Source: Ruthenibacterium sp. (GTDB lineage Bacteria; Bacillota; Clostridia; Oscillospirales; Ruminococcaceae). Taken from it: a stretch of 27,021 bases of DNA. The stretch is taken from positions 1-27,021 of the forward strand of contig JAHHSK010000024.1 of the NCBI GenBank assembly GCA_020025255.1. Direction: 5' to 3'. Below, one piece after another: positions 1 to 7,246 of the stretch; position 1 is the stretch's first letter; every line of letters begins with the position of its first letter. The position numbers were made by a program, and so were the translations under genes. Under the pieces are notes generated by a model. That model had not been told where the DNA came from and did not search any database. It saw only the letters and a program-made list of their open reading frames with translations.

Positions 1-300
1 CGGCGAGCCTGATGTGGTTGCGGAGGCGGAGAAAGAGCTTATAATACCGGCGGTGGAGAAAATGCCGGAACACCGTTAGAAGCTGCAAAACGGGAAGCTT
101 TGGAAGAAAGCAGCATAAAATCAGCAAACGGGAAAGAAAGCAAAAGCCCCTTCGATCTTCCTGTAACCGGGATTCAGGAAAAGCCCGCAGGAACTGCGAT
201 AAGGATACCTATGGAATCCCGGAGTACACATTCGGTGTGAAATGCACCGGGGAAATGACCCTGTCGGCTGAACATAGAATATATCTGGACGACAAAAGAT
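1..300 (+). pseudogene. Decayed NUDIX hydrolase gene fragment, cut by the window edge
   Basis: No intact reading frame is present, but pieces of a NUDIX hydrolase can be read in different frames. From about 46 to 117, frame 1 reads TGGGENAGTPLEAAKREALEE, which resembles the NUDIX box. The glutamate expected just before the conserved TP is glycine, and the glycine after the REALEES stretch is serine. Frame 1 has a stop at 10-12 and another near 238. From about 211 a different frame reads EYTFGVKCTGEMTLSAEH, typical of the C-terminal strand region of small NUDIX proteins. After a further frame change near 274 it reads YIWTTKDT. At least two frameshifts plus altered catalytic positions indicate a dead gene, though sequencing error cannot be excluded. 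The N-terminal part lies upstream of the window. Confidence 0.6.
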
Positions 301-347
301 ACAGTACCCTGCCAAACGCGTCGGTACTGTATCTTTTTGCTTTTCTT
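298..347. terminator. Intrinsic terminator, possibly bidirectional
   Basis: A perfect 11-bp inverted repeat (GATACAGTACC at 298-308, GGTACTGTATC at 323-333) is followed on the plus strand by TTTTTGCTTTTCTT. It ends the decayed NUDIX gene. It lies 26 bases past the stop of the minus-strand permease and could also stop that transcript, although the T tract on that side is short. Confidence 0.8.
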
Positions 348-372
348 ATGGGGTCTGCCCTCGACGGGGCAT

Positions 373-1446
373 TCATTTGAACAGGTGGATATCACCATTC
401 TTATTTAATTGCACAAGCACCGTAACGATGATAGGCAGGCCGAACAGACCAAGAACACCGAAAAGGTAGGTGCCGACAAACATACAGATCAGAGTAACCA
501 GAGGATACAGACCGATCTGCTTGCCGATTACACGCGGCTCAAGAGTCTGACGAACAATCGCAATGATAGCATATAGGATAAGCAGTCCGATGCCAAGCGG
601 GAAGTTCCCGACAATCAGCGAAACAACAGCCCACGGAATCAGGATCGTCCCGGTTCCAAGTATGGGCAGGATATCGACCACAGCGGTAACCAAGGCAATC
701 AAAAATGCGTAATCCACGCGCAGGATGGAAAGGCCGATCAGAACCTCAAAGAAAGTGAGCGTCATCAGGATCGCATAGGCCCGTCCGAATTTAGCGATAA
801 TGGCAAGAGTCTGCTGTTTGATCTTAAACAGCAGATCGCGGGATGAGGCAGGGAGCTGTCTTGCAAAAAACGAGGTAATGGTATAATAATCTGAAACAAG
901 AAAGAACGATGCGATGATCGTGATAACGAACTTCACAATGAAGGAAGGAACCGAACTGACCAGGTTGGCAAGAAAGCCCAGTGCACCGGTGGAAACGGCC
1001 GTTACAAGCCCGGAAAGAGCGGTGCTGATATTTTCGCTCACAACGTCAAAAAAAGCAGAAAGCGTTGGATCCGTGGCAAAAAGCAAAGCGTCCAAACGGT
1101 CTTGCAGCGAAGTCAGCACCGGCGCGATCACAGTTTCGTAAGTTTGCGGAAGAGTATAAAACATATCGCGGAAGAAGATCACAAGACGCGAGCCGACGAT
1201 CGTAATCAAAGCAGCCGCCAGAGCGTAAAATGCAATCAAAAGCAAAACGGAAACCGGTTTTTGTCCAAGCCGCGTTTTTTGCGTTACCAAATGGATCACA
1301 GGCTGCAGCATGCAGGCAATCAAAAACGCGACCAGAAACGGCATAAGAAAAGGAAAGGCATATTTGAGAAGAACAAAGCTTAAACCGAGAATAATACAAT
1401 AAAATAAAAATCTGATGATAAAGGCGCGCATTTTTTCGATCTGCAC
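373..1446 (-). CDS. ytvI: AI-2E family transporter, YtvI-like sporulation membrane protein
   Basis: The 357-residue protein is almost entirely hydrophobic helices, with paired N-terminal helices, an amphipathic middle part and a C-terminal membrane block containing VVDILPILGTGTILIPWA and LEPRVIGKQIGLYPLVTL. These are characteristic of the AI-2E/UPF0118 (PerM) family. Length and the N-terminal pattern fit the YtvI branch, which in Bacillus is associated with sporulation; the transported substrate of that branch is not established. The start is GTG at 1446, seven residues before an internal ATG, because an excellent AGGAGGTGA ribosome site lies at 1451-1459. The gene follows htrA on the same strand after a 94-base gap and may be cotranscribed with it. 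The family assignment is secure; the specific function is inferred. Confidence 0.88.
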   Translation of the reverse strand: MQIEKMRAFIIRFLFYCIILGLSFVLLKYAFPFLMPFLVAFLIACMLQPVIHLVTQKTRLGQKPVSVLLLIAFYALAAALITIVGSRLVIFFRDMFYTLPQTYETVIAPVLTSLQDRLDALLFATDPTLSAFFDVVSENISTALSGLVTAVSTGALGFLANLVSSVPSFIVKFVITIIASFFLVSDYYTITSFFARQLPASSRDLLFKIKQQTLAIIAKFGRAYAILMTLTFFEVLIGLSILRVDYAFLIALVTAVVDILPILGTGTILIPWAVVSLIVGNFPLGIGLLILYAIIAIVRQTLEPRVIGKQIGLYPLVTLICMFVGTYLFGVLGLFGLPIIVTVLVQLNKNGDIHLFK

Positions 1447-1540
1447 GCGATCACCTCCTGCAAATCTTGCGGCGGCGCAGCAAAGCGGCCGCGTTTATTT
1501 TAATAACGATATTTCGGTGTGGGATTCTTCCAAAAATGAT

Positions 1541-2716
1541 TTATTTCGCGGGAAGCTGTTCGGAAAGAGTCAGCACAAGCTCAAAGAGCTTATCCCGCCG
1601 GATGAATTGAAGGGTGATTTCATCGCCCGGTGCGTGACCGGCCAGTGCGGATTTTACATCCGTCATGGTTTCAATCGCATGTCCTTCGATCGAATACAGG
1701 CAATCCCCGTTTTCAAGGCCGGTGGTGCCGCCATCCGATACATACACGCCAAGGCGGCTGACACCGGCCCATAAGGCGGAACGGAACGAGGTTACTTCCG
1801 AAAGAGTGGCTCCCAGAGAGGGGCGGCCGCTGACATAGCCCTGCGTGATCAGCTGTTCGATCACTTTGCGCGCCGTATCAATAGGGATCGCGAACCCCAG
1901 ACCTTCCACATCGGAACCGGAAGATTTGGAATTGACGATGCCGATCAGGTGCGCTTGGCAATCAAACAGGCCGCCGCCGGAATTGCCGGGGTTTACCGCA
2001 GCATTGGTTTGCAAAAGCGTCATATGTTCTTCCCCTACGGTGATGACGCGGTCTTTTGCACTGATGATGCCATCGGTTACAGTACCGCCCAAACGCCCAA
2101 GCGGGTTGCCAATGGCTACAACAGGCTGCCCAACGATAAGATCGGCCGATTTCCCGAAAACCGCTGCGGGCAAATCCGTGCCTTCCACACGGATAACGGC
2201 AAGGTCGGTCTGTGCGTCTGTTGCAACCAGCGCCGCATCCAAGGTGGTTCCGTCATGCAGACGAACCGAAATGGAATTTGCGCCGGAAATAACGTGATCG
2301 TTTGTTACAATATATCCATTGGGGGAAATGATAACACCGCTTCCTGCGCCGGTTGTAACATATTGGTTGAAATAGCTGCCGGTTTGCACGGATTCGGTTG
2401 TGATCTCAACCACACAATTACTGGCCGCGGCAGCGACGGCAGCCGCATTAAGCGGTAAGGAAGAAAAAGAATCCGGCATCTTTTCCGAAACGGTCGATTG
2501 CTGTATCACAACGTTGGGTGCAGGCGGGGCACTGTTTTGCAAAGCGGCGCGGGCGCCGATGTAACCGGAAAGCCCGCACAATACCACGAGCACAGCACCG
2601 GATAAAAACGGATGCCGCTTTTTCCGGACAGCAGGCTGCATATCCGGTACAGAGCCGGAAGCGTCCAAGCGTGTGGAAAAATCGGAAAAGGAATTATAAT
2701 TTGAGTCTTCGTACAT
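1541..2716 (-). CDS. htrA: HtrA/DegP-type membrane-anchored serine protease with PDZ domain
   Basis: The 391-residue protein has a cytoplasmic N-terminus of about 37 residues, one membrane helix at about 38-57, a trypsin-like domain at about 95-290 and a PDZ domain at about 295-388. The catalytic triad is visible as His141 (TNDHVI), Asp171 (TDLAVI) and Ser246 (NPGNSGG). This is the standard design of Gram-positive HtrA quality-control proteases, which degrade or refold damaged proteins on the outer face of the membrane. The start is ATG at 2716 with an AGAGGA ribosome site. The gene is divergent from the flavoprotein gene at 2952 and precedes ytvI. The PDZ domain seems complete, since the GDEITLQFIRR strand is present. 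Confidence 0.93.
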   Translation of the reverse strand: MYEDSNYNSFSDFSTRLDASGSVPDMQPAVRKKRHPFLSGAVLVVLCGLSGYIGARAALQNSAPPAPNVVIQQSTVSEKMPDSFSSLPLNAAAVAAAASNCVVEITTESVQTGSYFNQYVTTGAGSGVIISPNGYIVTNDHVISGANSISVRLHDGTTLDAALVATDAQTDLAVIRVEGTDLPAAVFGKSADLIVGQPVVAIGNPLGRLGGTVTDGIISAKDRVITVGEEHMTLLQTNAAVNPGNSGGGLFDCQAHLIGIVNSKSSGSDVEGLGFAIPIDTARKVIEQLITQGYVSGRPSLGATLSEVTSFRSALWAGVSRLGVYVSDGGTTGLENGDCLYSIEGHAIETMTDVKSALAGHAPGDEITLQFIRRDKLFELVLTLSEQLPAK

Positions 2717-2854
2717 AAAGAAAAATCCTCTCGATCAGCGGAAAAGCTGCGGCATCTTGTGCCGGGCAGTATTTCCCGGGTTATTGTGTAGTTCCATGAT
2801 ACGCGCACAGAAAGAGAAAGAAAAGAGATAATCCGTGAATTTTTAGAAAACGAA

Positions 2855-2883
2855 TTGAACAACAAGCAAAATCCGTCTATAAT
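2855..2883 (+). promoter_or_regulatory. Sigma-A type promoter for the flavoprotein gene
   Basis: TTGAAC at 2855-2860 and TATAAT at 2878-2883 are separated by 17 bases. Transcription would start near 2890, about 60 bases before the ATG at 2952. Confidence 0.65.
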
Positions 2884-2951
2884 AGGAAGAAAACACAATC
2901 ATATGGAGTGCTCTGCGCATGGCAAATGCGGCAGAAATGGTGAGGGGAAGA

Positions 2952-4181
2952 ATGAAAAACAGCAAAAAAATCATAGTGGTTGGCGGGGGAGCATCCGGCT
3001 TGGCTGCGGCACTGGCTGCGGCAGAAAAAGCCGGCGGACAGAACGTTATGGTGCTGGAACGACTGGACCGGATCGGCAAAAAGATTCTTGCAACGGGAAA
3101 CGGGCGCTGCAACCTGACGAATCGGAATGCGCAGGAAAGCGCATATCATACAAAGCAGCCGAAGATCCTTTCCGAGATGCTGGCACAGATGACACCCGAA
3201 GCGGTGCTTGATTTTTTTGAAAAGCAGGGCTTGCTGTGCACAACCGAAGAGGACGGGAGGGTATATCCATACTGTGGGCAGGCATCCATGGTATTGGATA
3301 TTTTACGCTGTGCACTGGAACGAATGCAGATAACGGTTGAATGTGGCTGCGAGGTGCAGCGGATCGAAGAAAAAAACGGAACATTTATGCTGCATTGTAA
3401 AAACGGAACGCAATTTGCCGCACAGCGTGTGATCCTTGCGGCGGGCGGACAGGCGGCCCCGCAGTTCGGCACCGATGGCGCGGGATTTGCTTTGGCGCGT
3501 ATGCTGGGGCATCATGTGGAAAAAACATACCCTTGCCTTGTGCCGATCAAATGCGAAGCATTTCCCGCAGGGCTGAAAGGGGTGCGCGCACCGGCAGCGT
3601 TATCGCTGCAGATCGGCGGACGCTGCGTTAAAACCGAACGCGGCGAAATCCAGTTTGCGGAATATGGGGTTTCCGGTATTCCGGCCATGCAGCTTTCCTG
3701 CCTGCTGTCGCAAGAAGGCAGGGATGCGGCAGTGAGCGTGGATCTTTTCCCGAATACAAGCTTTTCCGCTTTGCGCAGTATGCTGGAACAGCGCTGCACT
3801 TCGGGGCAATTTCCTACGCTGGAAACCTTTTTGCTGGGGCTTGTGGGCAAAAAGCTGGGGCATGCAGTACTGAAAAGCTGCGGCATACAGCCGCTTTCCC
3901 GGCAGGTGAAAAGCCTTTCCCGCGGGGAGCTCAACGCGCTTTGCACTGCACTGAAGGGCTGGCGCTTTGCCGTGAAGGGAACGCTTTCGTGGGCACAGGC
4001 GCAGACAACGGGCGGCGGCGTGCCGCTTACGGAAATCGATCCGAACTGCTGCGCTTCCCGAAAATGCCGCGGGCTTTATCTGACGGGGGAGCTTTTGGAT
4101 GCCGCAGGCGATTGCGGCGGCTTCAATTTGCAATGGGCCTGGATGACGGGGATCGTTGCCGGACGCGCTGCGGCAAAATGA
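2952..4181 (+). CDS. NAD(P)/FAD-dependent oxidoreductase, HI0933/BaiN-like family
   Basis: The roughly 409-residue protein starts with a Rossmann FAD-binding segment, IIVVGGGASGLAAALAAA (about residues 7-24), and then has the family-specific KILATGNGRCNLTN motif. The C-terminus carries LDAAGDCGGFNLQWAWMTG, the second FAD-contact motif of HI0933/YhiN proteins. The fold and cofactor are clear; the substrate is not. Some relatives (BaiN) have been linked to bile-acid dehydroxylation, but nothing here is specific for that. I chose the ATG at 2952, with GAGGGGA at 2943-2949 in front of it, over the in-frame ATG at 2919, which would add 11 residues not expected in the family. It is transcribed alone and ends near a terminator hairpin. 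Confidence 0.9.
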   Translation: MKNSKKIIVVGGGASGLAAALAAAEKAGGQNVMVLERLDRIGKKILATGNGRCNLTNRNAQESAYHTKQPKILSEMLAQMTPEAVLDFFEKQGLLCTTEEDGRVYPYCGQASMVLDILRCALERMQITVECGCEVQRIEEKNGTFMLHCKNGTQFAAQRVILAAGGQAAPQFGTDGAGFALARMLGHHVEKTYPCLVPIKCEAFPAGLKGVRAPAALSLQIGGRCVKTERGEIQFAEYGVSGIPAMQLSCLLSQEGRDAAVSVDLFPNTSFSALRSMLEQRCTSGQFPTLETFLLGLVGKKLGHAVLKSCGIQPLSRQVKSLSRGELNALCTALKGWRFAVKGTLSWAQAQTTGGGVPLTEIDPNCCASRKCRGLYLTGELLDAAGDCGGFNLQWAWMTGIVAGRAAAK

Positions 4182-4299
4182 TCCGCAGGCTTATTCTGCC
4201 CAAAAGCGAAGCAGAGCATCCGCAGAAAATGCATCCGGCAAATCGGGATGCAAAATCCGCATGCACAAAAGAAAAAGCTTTTTATAAGATTTCGACAAA

Positions 4300-4333
4300 G
4301 GGTGCAGGATCCAATCAGATCCCGCACCCTTTT
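4300..4333. terminator. Terminator hairpin between convergent genes
   Basis: Arms at 4300-4311 and 4318-4329 pair over 12 positions with one mismatch and a 6-base loop, followed by TTTT on the plus strand. It would end the flavoprotein transcript. The stop codon of the minus-strand MGMT-like gene (4315-4317) lies in the loop, so the hairpin overlaps the end of that gene. Confidence 0.65.
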
Positions 4334-4644
4334 GATTCCAGCCAGCCGCATTGGGAAAGATCCACACGGCCGTCGGAAAGAAAACAAACCCCTTCGCGTT
4401 CCAAAAGTGCGCGCTGCTGTTCGATGCCGCCAAAAGCAAAGCCGCTGCACAGCGAACCATCGCGGAATACCACGCGATGACAGGGAATGATGCCCGGTTC
4501 GGGATTTCGATGCAGTATAAAACCCACACCGCGCGCACCGCGGGGGTTGCCGGCAAGAAATGCAACCTGTCCGTACGAGGCAACGCACCCGCGCGGAATG
4601 CATTTTACTACATCATACACTCTTTTGCTGAAATCCGACATCAT
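4315..4644 (-). CDS. MGMT-family DNA base repair protein (methyltransferase / ATL-like)
   Basis: This 109-residue protein is only the DNA-binding and active-site domain of O6-alkylguanine-DNA alkyltransferases. It has VYDVVKCIPRGCVASYGQVA (winged helix), GARGVGFILHRNP (arginine-finger region) and IIPCHRVV, the active-site PCHRV motif. The cysteine acceptor is retained, unlike classic alkyltransferase-like proteins where it is Trp or Ala. The short length and the GFAFGGIEQQRALLEREGV tail match the Atl/YbaZ-type subgroup, so either true methyl transfer or lesion flagging is possible. The start is one of two adjacent ATGs (4644 or 4641) behind GGAGGCAG. It begins inside the 3' end of the MerR gene, overlapping by 32 bases, which suggests translational coupling. 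Confidence 0.85.
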   Translation of the reverse strand: MMSDFSKRVYDVVKCIPRGCVASYGQVAFLAGNPRGARGVGFILHRNPEPGIIPCHRVVFRDGSLCSGFAFGGIEQQRALLEREGVCFLSDGRVDLSQCGWLESKGCGI

Positions 4645-5458
4645 CTGCCTCCGGTTTCTTTTGAATACGCAGCTGTACCTCCGTCAGATATTCCGAAGGA
4701 TCTGCGGTATCGTGTGCGTCGATATGATACAGCTCCATAACCGGACCTTTCGCAAGATATCCAAGCGTTTCAAGCTGTGCGAACAGCTGTGTGCACACAT
4801 CGTTCAGCTGCCGGTATTCCCCTTTGTAAAAGGTGCTGGCATAGGTTCCGGCGTCGATGCGCCCATCGGCATCCTGCTTTTTGCAGCCCAGATAAAAAAC
4901 ACTGCGGTAATGGGTGTAATCCCCCGCAAGCCGCTTTTCTTCATCCAAAACTGCCCCCATGCAGTGGGTGCCGAGCGAACGAAGCAGATTTTCGTGACGA
5001 TGCGCCAGCTTTTTCAGGGCAAAATCGATTTGCTGTTCCAAAATCACATTTTCCTGCAGCAGCAGACAGGGGCGTTCCGCTAATTCCAAAATCTGCAATT
5101 CGCCTTCCTTTTGTGCTGCATAACGGCTCAGACGCTGGCGGCGTGCTTCCACAGAGCGGCGCACGGAACGCAGCTCCCCAATGCGCTGGCGAATGATTTC
5201 ATCCTGCTCATCCAGCATATGCAGGGTCGTTTCTACCCGCTGTGATTCAAAATACTGCCGCATGTGCTCCACCGGCATATCCAGCGTGCGAAGCGCGCGG
5301 ATCACGTTCAGATTGCAGATATCATCAATGCTGTAAAGACGGTATCCCGATTCGCTGCGCCGCGGATGCAAAAGCCCCTGTTCTTCATAATATCGCAGTG
5401 TATCGGTGCATAGACCGTACAGCTTTGCAACTTCGGTAATCTGATAATAGTCCTTCAT
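4613..5458 (-). CDS. MerR family transcriptional regulator with C-terminal effector-binding domain
   Basis: The 281-residue protein opens with a MerR DNA-binding domain: YYQITEVAKLYGLCTDTLRYYEEQGLL and then SGYRLYSIDDICNL (residues 4-50). A helical coiled-coil linker follows (about 75-125, EQDEIIRQRIGELRSVRRSVEARRQ in part). The remaining 150 residues look like a GyrI/BmrR-type ligand-binding domain, for example FYLGCKKQDADGRIDAGTYA and GPVMELYHIDAHDT. Regulators of this type sense small hydrophobic molecules or drugs and activate by twisting a promoter with a long spacer. Such a promoter lies in the divergent intergenic region ahead of the YitT gene. The gene overlaps the downstream MGMT-like gene by 32 bases. 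The ligand is unknown. Confidence 0.9.
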   Translation of the reverse strand: MKDYYQITEVAKLYGLCTDTLRYYEEQGLLHPRRSESGYRLYSIDDICNLNVIRALRTLDMPVEHMRQYFESQRVETTLHMLDEQDEIIRQRIGELRSVRRSVEARRQRLSRYAAQKEGELQILELAERPCLLLQENVILEQQIDFALKKLAHRHENLLRSLGTHCMGAVLDEEKRLAGDYTHYRSVFYLGCKKQDADGRIDAGTYASTFYKGEYRQLNDVCTQLFAQLETLGYLAKGPVMELYHIDAHDTADPSEYLTEVQLRIQKKPEADDVGFQQKSV

Positions 5459-5491
5459 AAAAATCCTTCCCCATTGGAATTACTTGCTTTT

Positions 5492-5520
5492 ATTATATTC
5501 CCGCAGTGCAGAAAAAACAA
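5492..5520 (-). promoter_or_regulatory. Promoter of the merR / MGMT-like operon
   Basis: On the minus strand, TTGTTT (5515-5520) and TATAAT (5492-5497) are 17 bases apart. The start of the MerR coding sequence is about 30 bases beyond, behind GGGGAAGGA. Its -35 box is only 11 bases from the -35 box of the divergent YitT promoter, so one bound MerR dimer could affect both directions. Confidence 0.65.
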
Positions 5521-5531
5521 GAAAAACAGGC

Positions 5532-5562
5532 TTGACATTCGTATTGTACGAGGGTTTATAAT
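5532..5562 (+). promoter_or_regulatory. MerR-type promoter of the YitT-family gene (19-bp spacer with central dyad)
   Basis: A perfect -35 TTGACA (5532-5537) and perfect -10 TATAAT (5557-5562) are 19 bases apart, 2 more than optimal. The spacer holds an inverted repeat TCGTA-TTG-TACGA (5539-5551). Long spacer plus operator between the boxes is the hallmark of MerR-activated promoters, and a MerR gene is divergently transcribed next to it. That this MerR binds here is inferred. Confidence 0.75.
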
Positions 5563-5605
5563 ACACGCAGGGAAAAAACATAAACCAAAGGAGACGCTTT
5601 TTATT

Positions 5606-6247
5606 ATGAAATGGAATCGCAAAACCGCACTTCGCTGTGTCATGCTGATGCTGGGATCGGCGATCCTAAGCTTCGGCCTGTTCAATGTGCACAGCCGCAG
5701 CGGGGTGACCGAAGGTGGTGTGCTGGGCACCACGCTGCTTTTGCAGCATTGGTTTGCTATTTCACCGGGTATCAGCGAATTCGTGATTGATATCATCTGT
5801 TACACACTTGGCTTCAAGCTGCTGGGTGCAGCATTTCTACTGTATTCATTTATTGCAAGCAGCTGCTTTGCGGCATTTTATACCTTGTGGGAAACAATAG
5901 GGCCGGTTCTGCCGGATTTTACCGATCAGCCGCTGGCGGCTGCCGTGCTGGGGGGCTTGTTTGTCGGTGTCGGCGTCGGCATAGTAGTGCGCGCGGGCGG
6001 CGCATCGGGCGGCGATGATGTGCTGGCGCTCATCATACATAAATATACGCATATGGCAATTTCAAAATCATATTTTATAACGGATGCCATTGTCCTGCTT
6101 TTGTCACTTTCGTATATTCCGCTGCGCCGCATCGCATTTTCTTTTATTACGGTTATGCTTTCTTCGTTCCTGATAGAACAGATTCAGCGGCTGGGCGGCA
6201 GGAAGTTGGGACAAAGCGGAGAGGCAAAACACCCCGATACGATATAA
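5606..6247 (+). CDS. YitT family integral membrane protein, short form
   Basis: The 213-residue protein has about five membrane helices. The two pseudo-repeat motifs of the YitT/DUF161 family are visible: SRSGVTEGGVLGTTLLL near residue 30 and VRAGGASGGDDVLALIIHK near residue 130. Usual YitT proteins are about 280 residues and end in a soluble DUF2179 domain, which is missing here. The function of the family is unsettled. The start is ATG at 5606 with AAAGGAGA about 9 bases upstream; the frame stays open 44 codons further upstream but that part covers the promoter. It is divergent from the MerR regulator and is its most likely target. Confidence 0.85.
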   Translation: MKWNRKTALRCVMLMLGSAILSFGLFNVHSRSGVTEGGVLGTTLLLQHWFAISPGISEFVIDIICYTLGFKLLGAAFLLYSFIASSCFAAFYTLWETIGPVLPDFTDQPLAAAVLGGLFVGVGVGIVVRAGGASGGDDVLALIIHKYTHMAISKSYFITDAIVLLLSLSYIPLRRIAFSFITVMLSSFLIEQIQRLGGRKLGQSGEAKHPDTI

Positions 6248-6459
6248 TGCCCCACGTCTTGCATCGCACTGGGAATCCGCAAAGCTTCCACCCGAAAAGG
6301 AACTTTGCTTCGAGCCGGGTGAAAGACAGCATGGAAACCGGCTTTTGCTCCAAACGGCGGCTTTGCAGCCCGCAGCCGCCTTCGTTTCCGGTTATTTCGC
6401 ACCCGGATGCTTTGCGCCTTTGCCGTATCCGCATGCAAAAAAAGCATGGGGTGCGCGGT
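6248..6459. other. Intergenic region with nested inverted repeats between convergent genes
   Basis: No convincing gene lies here. GGCGGCT and AGCCGCC arms around 6355-6390 form a strong stem with an 11-base loop, flanked by AAACG and CGTTT and more distantly by AACCGG and CCGGTT. Another pair, CACCCG and CGGGTG, occurs around 6290-6322. The YitT gene (plus) and the AlkD-like gene (minus) converge on this stretch, so transcription termination is the simplest role, but there is no clean T tract. Confidence 0.4.
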
Positions 6460-7161
6460 TCACTGCGGTGTGCTGCGCCGAGCAAAAAGCATCTGCCGCA
6501 GCAAGGCTTTATCCGGCAAAGAAACCCTGCGGGATTCACAGCACTTTTGTACGGTTTTGGAAAATACGGGCAGGCAGAGCGGAGCCTGTGCCAAGTAAGC
6601 GATCGTGCGCTGCGGAAAACGGGCACAGCAGACAGAATATGCCCATGCGGCAGCGGTTACGGCGCAATCTGCCGGGTGGCGCACTGTGCTTAAAAGAGAA
6701 AGCACCGCATCCACATGGGCTTCATCGATAAAGAAATCGAGCAGCATGACCGCCGCAAAGCGAACAAAATAAGGGCGTTCGTCTGTGAGCAGGGGAACAA
6801 TAAAGGCCCACAAAGCATCCGGTTCTTTTTCAGCAATTTTCAGCCCGCAGCACAAACTGTCGCAAACCGACCAGTTATCGATTTTGGGCAGAAATTCCGT
6901 AATGCGCTGCAACGCATCCTCCAAAGGCAGATCGGCGGCGCCGATGACCATACCTTGCAGCATGATTTCTTCAAAGGTATCGCAGGATGCCGTATCCAGA
7001 AATTCTTCGGCATTTTCTTTTGCAATGCGCTTGGCCATAGCGCGCAGCTTTGGCAGGCGCACACCGAGCAGCGGTGCAGTTTCCGGTAAAAGCCGACGGG
7101 AAAAAGCAGCATATTCCGGCTCTGCGGCACGGTGTAACTCTTCACGAATTGAATTTATCAT
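6460..7161 (-). CDS. DNA alkylation repair protein, AlkD-like HEAT-repeat family
   Basis: The 233-residue protein is all helical. It contains GVRLPKLRAMAKRIAKEN, FEEIMLQGMVIGAADL, IDNWSVCDSLCCGLK and PYFVRFAAVMLLDFFID, typical of the AlkC/AlkD family in which stacked HEAT-like repeats wrap around DNA. Characterised AlkD removes 3-methyladenine and 7-methylguanine without base flipping. The length matches the family. The DNW motif matches the conserved active-site region, but whether the enzyme is active cannot be read from sequence. The start is ATG at 7161 with GGTGA just upstream. It is divergent from endonuclease IV (7247), which cuts the abasic sites such a glycosylase would leave. Confidence 0.87.
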   Translation of the reverse strand: MINSIREELHRAAEPEYAAFSRRLLPETAPLLGVRLPKLRAMAKRIAKENAEEFLDTASCDTFEEIMLQGMVIGAADLPLEDALQRITEFLPKIDNWSVCDSLCCGLKIAEKEPDALWAFIVPLLTDERPYFVRFAAVMLLDFFIDEAHVDAVLSLLSTVRHPADCAVTAAAWAYSVCCARFPQRTIAYLAQAPLCLPVFSKTVQKCCESRRVSLPDKALLRQMLFARRSTPQ

Positions 7162-7200
7162 AAAATCACCGGCTTTATTCTACCATAATGCGTTGTGATA

Positions 7201-7209
7201 TGCTACAAT
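7201..7209 (+). promoter_or_regulatory. Probable extended -10 promoter of nfo
   Basis: TGCTACAAT (7201-7209) is an extended -10 box (TGnTACAAT), about 37 bases before the nfo start. No good -35 box is seen at the normal distance. Confidence 0.4.
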
Positions 7210-7246
7210 ATGCAAAAGAAAGCACAGCGGCAGAAAGGAAAAGACT

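Noticed and set aside
2919..2951. Upstream ATG as start of the flavoprotein gene
   Set aside because: The ATG at 2952 has GAGGGGA directly in front and gives the usual distance to the FAD-binding glycines; the extra 11 residues are atypical.
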